From Flagellimonas eckloniae (GTDB lineage Bacteria > Bacteroidota > Bacteroidia > Flavobacteriales > Flavobacteriaceae), in the NCBI RefSeq assembly GCF_001413955.1, contig NZ_LCTZ01000002.1:186001-250000 (forward strand): a stretch of DNA of 64,000 nucleotides, read 5' to 3'. Numbering within the stretch: position 1 is the stretch's first letter; every line of letters begins with the position of its first letter. The notes below the pieces were generated by a model, which was not told where the DNA came from, did not search any database, and saw only the letters and a list, made by a program, of their open reading frames with translations. Made by a program: the position numbers and the translations under genes. Shown in pieces: positions 26,390 to 35,912 of the stretch.

Positions 26390-27504
26390 TGAAAAAACTG
26401 GCTATAAGTACTTTTATTTTGATGATCCTTCCCATTTGCCTAATCGGACAAGGGAGAGAAGAAGGTTTTGTGCGAACTGACACTTTGGGAAAGACAAAAA
26501 AAATAAAGTTTATTGGTCTACCTATAGCCTTCTATACGCCCGAAACAGAATTTGGTGTTGGTGGTGGTGGGCAGATATTCTTGCTGAACAATACAAATAA
26601 ATATAATAAGCGTCTTTCCAATATCCTATTTAGTGGAATTTATACCACTGCAGGACAAATTATGTTCAACATTACACCTCAAGTGTATCTTGGCAAAGGG
26701 GATTATTTCATTGATTCCGAATACCTGTTCGAAATATACCCAAACTCTTTTTGGGGAATTGGCCCAGAAACACCTGAAGAAAATGAGGAACTGTATGATC
26801 AGACGACACACAAGCTCAAAGTAAGTTTTTTAAAGCGTTTGCCACCAGATTTGAATTTTGGATTCACCTATAATTTTGCAAATCATCAAGTCACTGAAAT
26901 TGAAGAAGGCGGCATACTGGATTCTGGTACAATCTTGGGGTCTGACAGAACTATAATCAGTGGAATTGGCGCAGAATTCAATTTAGATACCAGGAATGAT
27001 ATTGGCTCACCTACTGACGGGCAATTGTTTGGAATTGGTGCTCATTTTTCGAGCCCTATATTAGGAGCAACACATGGCTTTAATAAGTTTACGTTGGATT
27101 TAAGGAACTATGAGCCTTTAGGAGCTAGGAGTACCCTTGCTACTCAAATATATATTGAAAATAATTATGGTGATGTACCCTTTCAAGGCATGGCTTTTTT
27201 TGGAGGAAGTAGCAGCGCAAGAGGATATTTCTATGGTAGATTTCTTGATAGGAATATGTATGTGGCCCAAGCTGAATATCGTTATCGTTTAAAACCTAGA
27301 TGGACCTTAGCGGCATTTGGTTTAATCGGCAGCGTTGCTGGAGATGCTTCCGATTTGTTAAAGTTCAATTCCGTTAAACCCGGTTATGGTGCCGGAGTCA
27401 GATTCAAACTATTGAAGGACCAAGGAACCTGGTTACGATTGGACATTGGTAACGGGAAAGATGGCCAAAGTGGAATCTATTTTGGAGTGAACGAGGCTTT
27501 CTAA
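26389..27504 (+). CDS. BamA/TamA-family surface antigen barrel
   Basis: A 371-residue protein with signal peptide (MKKLAISTFILMILPICLIG). The rest resembles the bacterial surface antigen (Omp85/D15) barrel without POTRA repeats: FYTPETEFGVGGGGQIF, LDTRNDIGSPTDGQLFGIG, FFGGSSSARGYFYGRFLDRN (the conserved region near the lid loop) and PGYGAGVRFKLLK. POTRA-less forms of this size are common in Bacteroidetes; their cargo is unknown. It is coupled to the preceding barrel gene (TAATG). Confidence 0.8.
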   Translation: MKKLAISTFILMILPICLIGQGREEGFVRTDTLGKTKKIKFIGLPIAFYTPETEFGVGGGGQIFLLNNTNKYNKRLSNILFSGIYTTAGQIMFNITPQVYLGKGDYFIDSEYLFEIYPNSFWGIGPETPEENEELYDQTTHKLKVSFLKRLPPDLNFGFTYNFANHQVTEIEEGGILDSGTILGSDRTIISGIGAEFNLDTRNDIGSPTDGQLFGIGAHFSSPILGATHGFNKFTLDLRNYEPLGARSTLATQIYIENNYGDVPFQGMAFFGGSSSARGYFYGRFLDRNMYVAQAEYRYRLKPRWTLAAFGLIGSVAGDASDLLKFNSVKPGYGAGVRFKLLKDQGTWLRLDIGNGKDGQSGIYFGVNEAF

Positions 27505-27584
27505 TATTTATGCAGCTATTGACTTTGGTTTTACATCTTTTGTGTATGTAATATCTCACATGAAATATGTATATTTAACTAGGT

Positions 27585-28193
27585 ATGAGTGTGTTTGGGT
27601 TTATTAAAAAAATACTTCCTGGAAAAAATTCAAAATGGAGGGTAACTGCCACTGTATTGATTGGCAGTATCATTGGTTTAGGATTGTTCTTGATGAAAGA
27701 AGGTGAGGTGGTTTCATACATGTCGGATAATCCGCAAGCCTGTGTCAACTGTCACGTTATGACCCCTGTCTATAATAGCTGGATGCACAGTTCACATCGC
27801 GAATGGGTTTCTTGCAACGGATGTCATGTTCCCCAAGACAATATCGTAAATGCCTATTACTTCAAAGCTATGGATGGGCTTTACCATGCTTCAATTTTTA
27901 CTGCAAGGGCAGAACCAGAGGTAATTTTTATGCGTGAAGGTTCACAAGAAGTGGTACAGAACAATTGTATACGCTGCCATGTACAGCAGGTAACCCAAAC
28001 AAAATATAACGGCTTCATAGAAAATCATGAGCAGAACCGGACATCCCGTCAATGCTGGAGTTGCCATAAAGAGGTGCCTCATGGCCGTATTCATGGAATG
28101 TCCACAGTCAAGTATAACATTGCTCCTTTACCCACAGATCAAGAAGAAATGGTAATTCCGGACTGGTTACAAAAAGAAATGGAAACACGATAA
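27585..28193 (+). CDS. nrfH: NrfH tetraheme cytochrome c (NapC/NirT family)
   Basis: A membrane-anchored quinol dehydrogenase that passes electrons from menaquinol to NrfA. It has 202 residues, one N-terminal helix (about 19-37) and four CxxCH haem sites: CVNCH 53-57, CNGCH 77-81, CIRCH 128-132 and CWSCH 157-161. Size and spacing match NrfH. It lies 10 bp upstream of nrfA, so the two subunits are co-expressed. Confidence 0.95.
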   Translation: MSVFGFIKKILPGKNSKWRVTATVLIGSIIGLGLFLMKEGEVVSYMSDNPQACVNCHVMTPVYNSWMHSSHREWVSCNGCHVPQDNIVNAYYFKAMDGLYHASIFTARAEPEVIFMREGSQEVVQNNCIRCHVQQVTQTKYNGFIENHEQNRTSRQCWSCHKEVPHGRIHGMSTVKYNIAPLPTDQEEMVIPDWLQKEMETR

Positions 28194-28203
28194 TCCTAAC
28201 AGT

Positions 28204-29703
28204 ATGAAAAATAAAGTCTTGTTTGTTGTTACAATTGTAGTGGTCTTTCTATTGGGCTTGCTTGCTTCAAGCGTGATCAATAGGAAGAGTGAGGCCAAAT
28301 ACCAATATGTACCGCAGGTAGATATTGGTGAGAATGAACCTCGAAATGAAGAATGGGGAAAAAACTACCCAAGGGAATACCAATCGTGGTTGCAAACATC
28401 TGAAACTTCCTTTGCCTCCTTCCAAGGGGGTTCCGCCATGCGCGATGTCCTTGAAGAAGATCCACGACTGGTCGTACTATTTGCTGGATATGGTTTTTCT
28501 AAAGACTATAATCAAGGCCGTGGACATTTTTATGCCATAGATGATATTAGAAATACATTGCGTACAGGAGGGCCAAAAGGCCCAGGAGATGGACCAATGC
28601 CAGCTACTTGTTGGACATGCAAAAGTCCTGATGTTCCCCGTTTGATGAACGAAAAAGGTATTGCAGAATTCTATGAAGGAAAATGGGCAGATAAGGGAAC
28701 AGAAATTGTAAACCCAATTGGCTGTGCCGATTGCCATGACCCTAATAGTATGAAGTTACGTATCACAAGACCTGCACTTGTAGAGGCTTTTGATTCAATG
28801 GGCAAGGATATCAATAAGGCCACCCACCAGGAAATGCGTTCTTTGGTCTGTGCCCAATGCCACGTAGAGTATTATTTCGATAAGAAAAAACCTGGAGCGG
28901 AAGGCACACCATACCTAACTTTCCCCTGGAAGAATGGAATGAACGTGGAAGCCATGGAAGAATATTATGATGAAATGGAATTTTCGGATTGGACACATAA
29001 AATCAGCAAGGCACCGATGTTAAAAGCACAACATCCAGGTTACGAAACCTATCTTACCGGTGTACACGCTGACCGCGGCGTTTCTTGTGCCGATTGCCAT
29101 ATGCCCTATAAAAGCGAAGGCGGACAGAAATTTACCGACCACCATTTGCAATCGCCACTAAACAATATTGCGAATTCCTGTCAAGTGTGTCACAGACAAG
29201 AAGCAGATAAATTGAGAGCCAATGTTTACGAAAGACAACAAAAAGCAACTGAGAATAGATTGAAATTGGAAGATCTTTTGGTAAAATCGCATATTGAAGC
29301 AGCAAAAGCATGGGAATTAGGTGCTACAGATGAACAAATGAAAGATATTCTCACAGATATTCGTCACGCACAATGGCGTTGGGACTATGCAGCCGCAGCA
29401 CATGGAGCATCATTCCATTCTCCGGTAGAGACAGCAAGAGTCTTGGGTGGTGGACTCAACATTGCGCAAGAAGCTAGAGTCAAGTTAGCGCGATTGTTGG
29501 CGACCTTAGGTTTTAATCAGGAGGTTCCTATGCCAGATATTGCATCTAAGGAAAAAGCACAAGAATTTATCGGTTTGGATATGGAAAAACTCATCAAAGA
29601 AAAAGAGGAGTTTAAAACCAATTTACTACCCAAATGGCTAGAGGAAGCCAAAGCCCGTGAGGATAAAATGGATTCCAAAGCAGTAAGCATGACCAATAAG
29701 TAG
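28204..29703 (+). CDS. nrfA: Ammonia-forming cytochrome c nitrite reductase
   Basis: Reduces nitrite to ammonium with six electrons in the periplasm. The 499-residue protein has an N-terminal anchor or signal (about 5-24) and five haem sites. The active-site haem uses the rare CWTCK (136-140); the others are CADCH 174-178, CAQCH 216-220, CADCH 295-299 and CQVCH 326-330. KAQH at 274-277 supplies the Lys, Gln and His around the active site and Ca2+ site. EC 1.7.2.2. It is followed by ccsBA, the haem-attachment gene. Confidence 0.97.
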   Translation: MKNKVLFVVTIVVVFLLGLLASSVINRKSEAKYQYVPQVDIGENEPRNEEWGKNYPREYQSWLQTSETSFASFQGGSAMRDVLEEDPRLVVLFAGYGFSKDYNQGRGHFYAIDDIRNTLRTGGPKGPGDGPMPATCWTCKSPDVPRLMNEKGIAEFYEGKWADKGTEIVNPIGCADCHDPNSMKLRITRPALVEAFDSMGKDINKATHQEMRSLVCAQCHVEYYFDKKKPGAEGTPYLTFPWKNGMNVEAMEEYYDEMEFSDWTHKISKAPMLKAQHPGYETYLTGVHADRGVSCADCHMPYKSEGGQKFTDHHLQSPLNNIANSCQVCHRQEADKLRANVYERQQKATENRLKLEDLLVKSHIEAAKAWELGATDEQMKDILTDIRHAQWRWDYAAAAHGASFHSPVETARVLGGGLNIAQEARVKLARLLATLGFNQEVPMPDIASKEKAQEFIGLDMEKLIKEKEEFKTNLLPKWLEEAKAREDKMDSKAVSMTNK

Positions 29704-29749
29704 TCGATTTTAAACCTTTCTTTAAAGGCTTTTAAGCCGAACGCTTTTC

Positions 29750-32700
29750 ATGAAAATATTCTATCGTATTTTTTCTTCGCCAGTATTGGCACTTGTTTTA
29801 TTGTTGGTTTTCGCCATAGCCATGGGCACTGCTACTTTTATAGAAAACGATTTTGGTACCGCTACAGCGTGGATTAAGGTATACGACGCCAGTTGGTTTG
29901 AGCTGGTCATGCTGGGTTTAGGGCTTTGTTTTGCTGCCAATATTTATAAATACAAACTTTGGCGCAAAGAAAAATGGGCCATCCTTCTTTTTCATATTGC
30001 TTTTATCGTAATCTTAATTGGTGCCGGTATTACGAGGTATGATTCCTACGGAGGTATCATGCGCATCAGGGAAGGAGCTTCCTCAAATACAATTATTTCC
30101 GATAAGAATTATTTGCAAATCCACCTATCCAACGGAAAGCAAACCAAACATTTGGAACGGGAACTTTACTTTTCTCCTTTGACGGATAATAATTTTTCTA
30201 TTCAAACCGATTTAGAGTCCATCCCAATTGCCATTTCGCATAAGCAATTTGTAGCCGATGCTATCCCCGAAATTGTCGATGACCCTGAAAATGGAGTTCC
30301 CTTATTGCAAATGGTGGTTACCTCAGGAAATGGCAGGGAAACATTATTCCTGAAAAAAGGAGAAATTGAAGAAATAGGAAGCCATAAGCATAAAATAGGT
30401 TTTGAGGCAGAAGGAGAAGATGTTATAAATCTTATAGAAAATGATGACCAATTCCAGATGTTGACGCCACATCAGCTCGACTTTTTTATTATGGCCGACC
30501 AAACTGCAGGTATTATTAAAGGTGATACCCTGCAACCTATGACCTTGCGGACCTTGTACCGCTCAGGCGATTTGTCTTTTGTGCCGCTATCCTTTCATGA
30601 ATCTGGAAAAATTGACATCGTAAGCTCGGCTGAAAAACCAAAAGACAATGATAAGGTTAAGGACGATGCTTTAGTTCTGAATGTAGGAGTAGGTGACCAA
30701 ACAGAAGAAGTAACCTTGCTCTATCGTGACGGCTTTTTACCTACTACACATGAAGTTATGGTAAATGGCACCAATGTGAGTTTATCGTATGGAGCCAAAC
30801 CTCTTGAAACACCATTTTCGGTACAGTTGAATGATTTTCAATTGGAACGATATCCTGGTTCTGAGAGTCCATCCGCCTATGCCAGCGAGGTTACCGTTTT
30901 GGATGGAGATACCAAGATGCCTTTCCGAATTTTCATGAACAATGTTTTGGATTATGGTGGATTTCGTTTCTACCAAGCCAGCTACGACACCGACGAAAAA
31001 GGAACGGTTTTATCCGTTAACCATGATGCTTTGGGCACCAACGTTACCTATGCGGGTTATTTTCTAATGATGATTGGCATGTTCTTTACGCTATTTGGAA
31101 AGAGTTCCCATTTTATGGCCATCAACAAAAAGCTCAAAAAATTAAAAACGAAAAAAGTAGTTACCGCCTTATTCCTGATTGGGATGATGAGCACAAATCT
31201 TCAGGCGCAGCAGCCGAATGATACCATTTCGATTTCTGAGTTAGTCGCACATCAAGTCATTGAGAAACAGCATGCGGCGCTCTTTGGTCGGTTGATGGTA
31301 CAAGATTTAGATGGAAGGATAAAACCAATCAATACCTTGGCCTCGGAATTTTTACGCAAAGTTTCCCGTAAACCCTATTTCAAATTCAAAAGTGATGGTG
31401 AAGAAGTTCGTTTGGATGCCAATCAGGTATTCCTTGCTATGCATGTTGCTCCAGGAGCTTGGCAACAGATTCCCATAATAAAAATAGATAAGAAAAAAGG
31501 TGGAAGTTTTTTCGAAGCCCTAAAAATTACTGGTGAAGGCTTAATTGCCTTTGATGATTTAATAAATCCTAGTGGCGATTATGTACTTACCAAAGTGGCG
31601 GAAGAGGCTAACGCTAAAAAGCCGGCAGAGCATAACGAGTTTGATAAAGAGATACTCAAGGTAGATGAACGTTTTAATATTTTATTCAACATTTTTTCGG
31701 GCAACTATTTAAAAATTTACCCCAACAGTCTAGATGAGAAGGATACGTGGTATAGTTATACCCATCATTTTAAGGACTTTCCTGCTGAGGATGCACGTTT
31801 TGTACAAACCATAACCCCATCTTATTTTAATGATTTGGCAGCCAAAAAATGGGCGACGGCAACAGAGAAGTTGTCCTATATTGATACCTATCAAAGCACC
31901 TTGGGCAAAGATATTATTCCTAACGATCAGCGAGTGGAAGCCGAGTTGTGGTATAATGAAATGAACCTCAATTTTTGGTTGTTCCAAGTATTTTTCACTT
32001 TAGGATTTGTACTGCTGGTATTGGCCTTGGCCAAAATATTCGTTCAAAAACGTTTCATGGATGCACTATGGAATATTCTCGTTGTCCTTTCCTTGGTTAG
32101 TTTTCTTGTATTTACAGGAAATATTTTACTGCGTTGGTATGTAGCACAACATGCACCTTGGAGTAACGGTTACGAAATGCTGGTCTTTGTGGCTTGGGTA
32201 TTAATGCTCTGCGGATTAATGACCTTCCGAAAATCAGATTTCTCATTGCCATTGGCAGCACTATTTACAGGCTCGTTGCTATTCGTAAGTTATCTGGATT
32301 GGTTGAGTCCAGAGATTACAAATTTAATGCCTGTATTAAAATCCTTCTGGCTAAAAGTGCATGTAGCAACTATTATTAGTAGTTATGCCCCTCTGGCACT
32401 ATCTGCGGTTTTGGGCTTTATGGTCTTGATTCTTATGATTATAGAAACCAAAAAATCTGAGAAAGCGATAGCGATTCGCATTAAAGAACTCACTTATATT
32501 AATGAAATATCCATGACCATTGGTTTGTTTGTGTTGGCCGTCGGAACTTTTCTAGGTGGTATTTGGGCCAATGAATCTTGGGGTCGCTACTGGGCTTGGG
32601 ATCCTAAAGAGACTTGGGCCTTGATTTCTATTATTATCTATGCTGTGGTATTGCACCTTCGTTTTATTCCTGCTTTAAAAAGTAGGTATACTCTAAATAT

Positions 32701-32896
32701 GGCCAGCGTTTTTGCCTTTGGTTCTATTATTATGACCTCTTTTGGTGTAAACTATTATTTATCTGGACTGCACAGTTATGCAGCAGGGGACCCTGTACCT
32801 GTTCCTAAATTTATTTATGTGGTTATAGTAATTGTGGTTATTACAAGTGTTTTAGCATACCTTAAACAAAGGAAGTCATATTCTGTAAGCATCTAA
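29750..32896 (+). CDS. ccsBA: Fused cytochrome c biogenesis protein CcsBA (ResB + CcsA)
   Basis: A 1048-residue fusion of ResB/CcsB and CcsA, the system II synthetase that carries haem across the membrane and attaches it to CxxCH motifs. The N-terminal half (about 1-480) has the ResB helices and a large periplasmic part. The C-terminal half (about 730-1048) has the WWD haem-binding motif GRYWAWDPKETWAL and conserved His residues (HAPWSNGYEM, KVHVATIISSY). It directly follows nrfHA by 46 bp, giving a self-contained nine-haem reductase and its assembly factor. Confidence 0.93.
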   Translation: MKIFYRIFSSPVLALVLLLVFAIAMGTATFIENDFGTATAWIKVYDASWFELVMLGLGLCFAANIYKYKLWRKEKWAILLFHIAFIVILIGAGITRYDSYGGIMRIREGASSNTIISDKNYLQIHLSNGKQTKHLERELYFSPLTDNNFSIQTDLESIPIAISHKQFVADAIPEIVDDPENGVPLLQMVVTSGNGRETLFLKKGEIEEIGSHKHKIGFEAEGEDVINLIENDDQFQMLTPHQLDFFIMADQTAGIIKGDTLQPMTLRTLYRSGDLSFVPLSFHESGKIDIVSSAEKPKDNDKVKDDALVLNVGVGDQTEEVTLLYRDGFLPTTHEVMVNGTNVSLSYGAKPLETPFSVQLNDFQLERYPGSESPSAYASEVTVLDGDTKMPFRIFMNNVLDYGGFRFYQASYDTDEKGTVLSVNHDALGTNVTYAGYFLMMIGMFFTLFGKSSHFMAINKKLKKLKTKKVVTALFLIGMMSTNLQAQQPNDTISISELVAHQVIEKQHAALFGRLMVQDLDGRIKPINTLASEFLRKVSRKPYFKFKSDGEEVRLDANQVFLAMHVAPGAWQQIPIIKIDKKKGGSFFEALKITGEGLIAFDDLINPSGDYVLTKVAEEANAKKPAEHNEFDKEILKVDERFNILFNIFSGNYLKIYPNSLDEKDTWYSYTHHFKDFPAEDARFVQTITPSYFNDLAAKKWATATEKLSYIDTYQSTLGKDIIPNDQRVEAELWYNEMNLNFWLFQVFFTLGFVLLVLALAKIFVQKRFMDALWNILVVLSLVSFLVFTGNILLRWYVAQHAPWSNGYEMLVFVAWVLMLCGLMTFRKSDFSLPLAALFTGSLLFVSYLDWLSPEITNLMPVLKSFWLKVHVATIISSYAPLALSAVLGFMVLILMIIETKKSEKAIAIRIKELTYINEISMTIGLFVLAVGTFLGGIWANESWGRYWAWDPKETWALISIIIYAVVLHLRFIPALKSRYTLNMASVFAFGSIIMTSFGVNYYLSGLHSYAAGDPVPVPKFIYVVIVIVVITSVLAYLKQRKSYSVSI

Positions 32897-34476
32897 AATC
32901 GATACCCTAATTGCGCAGTAAGCTGCTCTCTACCACCAACACCTAACTGTACCATCAAATCCCAATGCTTGCCAAAACCTTTGTTCACTCCCATAATGGC
33001 GTTCCAAGTAGTTGGGGTGAAGTTGACATTGTACCTTAAAGTATCTCCAGAATCCAATTCAAAGAAACCGGCAACATCAGAATCATAATATTGCCCCATA
33101 CTTCCGGCAAAAATGTTGAGGTTATTGGGAAAGCGATATCCCGCCATCAAGACATACGCATTGGCATTGGTTGTGGTATTGGCTTCTTCGACACTTGCCC
33201 TGATATATTGATACGTTCCACTAAAAAAGACATCGCCAATTCCCCCACCAAGCGTTACTGAACCACCAATGATATTAGCTGATACATCAATATTAAGAGG
33301 GAGCGCCTGAGGAATATCACTAGGGTCCAATCCTAAAAACGGAGCTAAGTCCACTATCCCTTGCCGAAACTCTTCATCAAGTATAAAGTCTCCAGCGACA
33401 GTATTGTCTGCCCGACCAAATATACCTGCCACATTTAAGAATGGAAATATCCACACATCGGGTCGAACAAAATATGTGGTTGTGGTCTGAACAATATTAG
33501 AGTTTTGTAAATCAAACAGGGAACTCAAATCGGCTAAATCCCCATCTCCAAAACCAACACTGATTCCTTCAAAATCCAAATCATCATCTTGGGAATGAAG
33601 GATAACATTTAAACCAACAGGTCTAGGCAGGCCATATCCAAGTTTGGTTGCCGGCTTTCCAAAGATAGGGAGCACCCAGCCCAAGGTGACATTTACGGTA
33701 TCAATTGCTACATCCTTCTCAAAAAAAGGTTGAGAAGATTTTCCTTCCCATGTTATATCAGTTCCATCGGGCGCTTTATAATCCGCTGTGGTAAATGTTA
33801 AGTTCTGTGCGCCATTCTTTGTGTCATAAGACTCTTTAATTCCTGAAACGATATACCCTTTTCGGTTATCGGCTTTTTTAAAATGTACGATTCGTTTAAA
33901 ATTTTCCTTACCTCCCGAAAGTCTTGAATCGCTTGTCAGTTCCACCTTATCCAAAACCCCGTTGCTCAAAAAGAGCTTGCCCTTATATTTTTTGATGTCC
34001 TTTAATTCAGGTTCTATATCATTCTTGGAATAACGGAAACCAAACACCATTTGGTCTTGACTATTACTAAGCAATTTTAAAGACGATTCATCATATAGAT
34101 TTTTTCTTGAGAGCCTGCTTAGTTTATGACTCTTTTCTATGGCTTTTTTCAAAGCTTTTAATTCAGGTTTTGAGAATTCCCCTTGTTCTATTACAAAACG
34201 AATATCCTTACCATCTTTATAAGATGGGTCATAGATGATTTGAGTTTTCAAATGCTCTTTACCGGACGTATTATCAATTTCAATTTCTAGATTTTGTATA
34301 AAACTCCCCTCCTGTAATAGTACACTTGCCGCTGCATCCAGAATTTTTGGGGAAATCCCATGTTCCGAGAGGTAGGAACTATTCAATGGAGCTTCTTGCT
34401 GAGCCGATGCACTAAACGCTAAGGAAAAAATTAGGACTCCAGTTAATATATAGTTTTTCACTTTCAAGGTTTTCAT
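32893..34476 (-). CDS. Outer membrane beta-barrel protein with N-terminal extension
   Basis: About 527 residues from the ATG at 34476 (MKTLKVKNYILTGVLIFSLA, a signal peptide ending SASAQ). The upstream extension is polar and overlaps the K+ channel gene, so I reject it. Residues about 30-270 form a soluble beta-rich part. From about 290 the chain reads as a barrel (GLNVILHSQDDDLDFEGISVGFGDGD, VTLGGGIGDVFFSGTYQYI) ending QLGYRF. Function is unknown. Its end overlaps ccsBA tail to tail by 4 bp. Confidence 0.68.
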   Translation of the reverse strand: MKTLKVKNYILTGVLIFSLAFSASAQQEAPLNSSYLSEHGISPKILDAAASVLLQEGSFIQNLEIEIDNTSGKEHLKTQIIYDPSYKDGKDIRFVIEQGEFSKPELKALKKAIEKSHKLSRLSRKNLYDESSLKLLSNSQDQMVFGFRYSKNDIEPELKDIKKYKGKLFLSNGVLDKVELTSDSRLSGGKENFKRIVHFKKADNRKGYIVSGIKESYDTKNGAQNLTFTTADYKAPDGTDITWEGKSSQPFFEKDVAIDTVNVTLGWVLPIFGKPATKLGYGLPRPVGLNVILHSQDDDLDFEGISVGFGDGDLADLSSLFDLQNSNIVQTTTTYFVRPDVWIFPFLNVAGIFGRADNTVAGDFILDEEFRQGIVDLAPFLGLDPSDIPQALPLNIDVSANIIGGSVTLGGGIGDVFFSGTYQYIRASVEEANTTTNANAYVLMAGYRFPNNLNIFAGSMGQYYDSDVAGFFELDSGDTLRYNVNFTPTTWNAIMGVNKGFGKHWDLMVQLGVGGREQLTAQLGYRF

Positions 34477-34492
34477 ATTTAAAAGTAACATT

Positions 34493-35176
34493 CTATTTTT
34501 TTTTGTTGGTGTTATTCTGATTGATAAACTTTCCCACAACTACTGCGGTCACAATTACAAGATAGAACTGCCCTACAAGTCCAATCAAAATGCTTGCTTT
34601 CTGTGCCAAAGGGGTCATAGGGGCAATATCTCCATAGCCAATTGTTAACAAGGTGATAAAACTGAAATACATTAGCTGTTCCGTCAAGGTGTTGGGATGG
34701 GTTTCTCCCATATGCAAAAGCCCTCCTTCAAAAGAATTTGGATTGGTCAGTTCAATCGACATATATATGAAAAATCCAATCAGACCTAGACTGATAAACC
34801 CGCTTATCATGCCAAGAATAACCTTTTTATCAACCGCATGGGAATACCATACCTGTTTAATAATCTCAAAGGTAATCAACAAGTAAAAAGCAAAATAGAT
34901 TCCAAATTGTATATAACTAACATCCAAGGTCATTTCACCATGGGTTTGGGCAAGACCAAAAATAATACTGCTGGCGATTAATAGAATCAAAAAGAACCAG
35001 AACAACTCCTTTCGCTTGGAAATTAAAAGTATCCCCGCAATTAGATTAAGCAAGAATAAGATGGGTGCGATACTTTTATCGAAAATTTCCCCAGGAATAA
35101 ATAGAGACCCGAAGAGTACTGCCAACTGCGTAATAAAGAAAAAATCAAATCGTATGTTATAAAGTCTGTCTTTCAT
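34493..35176 (-). CDS. Two-pore-type potassium channel
   Basis: A 227-residue membrane protein with about six helices. The selectivity filter TIGYGD (178-183) lies between the last two, preceded by the pore helix (LMYFSFITLL). This is the Ion_trans_2 K+ channel family; there is no RCK/TrkA-N regulatory domain. It lies 5 bp downstream of a DUF3575-type gene in a leftward run. It may help set membrane potential or turgor. Confidence 0.88.
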   Translation of the reverse strand: MKDRLYNIRFDFFFITQLAVLFGSLFIPGEIFDKSIAPILFLLNLIAGILLISKRKELFWFFLILLIASSIIFGLAQTHGEMTLDVSYIQFGIYFAFYLLITFEIIKQVWYSHAVDKKVILGMISGFISLGLIGFFIYMSIELTNPNSFEGGLLHMGETHPNTLTEQLMYFSFITLLTIGYGDIAPMTPLAQKASILIGLVGQFYLVIVTAVVVGKFINQNNTNKKK

Positions 35177-35180
35177 TGTT

Positions 35181-35894
35181 TTAGAATGAGTAACCTATTT
35201 TGATTCCATATCGAAAAGCGATAAGCTTCAATTCTGTCTTCTGATTCCCATTTATTTCAAAATCAGGATCTATCAAGTCGATAATTCCGAGACGCTTTAA
35301 AGAATCTGTAAGATCATCATAAAAAGCTTGTGGTACCGGAGTTACTTCATTTAGTTCTAAGGTATTAAAACTAAGCCCGGGTCCTGCAATAATGAAATCG
35401 ATAAAGAATCCTTTGTTTAAGTTCAGTTTATAACCTACCTCCAATCCGGGATTGAAGGTTCGTAAGTTAGCATCTATAAGTATTTCGCTTACTTGATTAT
35501 CCACGGCAGTATATGTTCCGGCTATATCTCCTTTCCTGTTTTGGAATCGAAAATATGTGCCTACATAAAAACCCATAAGTCCATCATGGGATTCTTGAAA
35601 ATACCAGCGGAATTCAGGAATTAATTTGATTCCTTTAAAATCAAACTCGTTTGTCACGAATCTATCGAAATCAATAGAAGAAATATCAAGGTTACCAGAT
35701 GAGAATTTATAACCTGTTGATATGCTTACTGAAAAACGATGTCCTATCGCACGTTCATATTGAATCTGATACGTACCTGCCCAAGGCAATAAGGGGTCAA
35801 TATTTATATGGTTTTTATCTGTTGCCCGCTGTGCATTGCTGAAAGTCGTTTGCAAAAGGAGTAACAAAATCAGAATATGAATCGGTGTTCTCAT
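35181..35894 (-). CDS. DUF3575-like outer membrane protein
   Basis: A 237-residue protein with signal peptide (MRTPIHILILLLLLQTTFSNAQ). The mature part starts NINIDP-like (HINIDPLLPWAGTYQIQYERAIG), as in the DUF3575 family of small barrels. Strands such as GFYVGTYFRFQNRKGDIA and a final KIGYSF support it. Function is unknown. It sits between the K+ channel gene and the RND permease gene, 18 bp from the latter. Confidence 0.65.
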   Translation of the reverse strand: MRTPIHILILLLLLQTTFSNAQRATDKNHINIDPLLPWAGTYQIQYERAIGHRFSVSISTGYKFSSGNLDISSIDFDRFVTNEFDFKGIKLIPEFRWYFQESHDGLMGFYVGTYFRFQNRKGDIAGTYTAVDNQVSEILIDANLRTFNPGLEVGYKLNLNKGFFIDFIIAGPGLSFNTLELNEVTPVPQAFYDDLTDSLKRLGIIDLIDPDFEINGNQKTELKLIAFRYGIKIGYSF

Positions 35895-35912
35895 TTCACA
35901 TAAGCTTTTAGA

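Noticed and set aside
27535..27565. CRP/FNR-type box upstream of nrfH (TGTGT ... TCACA)
   Set aside because: The spacing between the half sites is wrong for CRP/FNR and no second example was found upstream of the other anaerobic-type genes.
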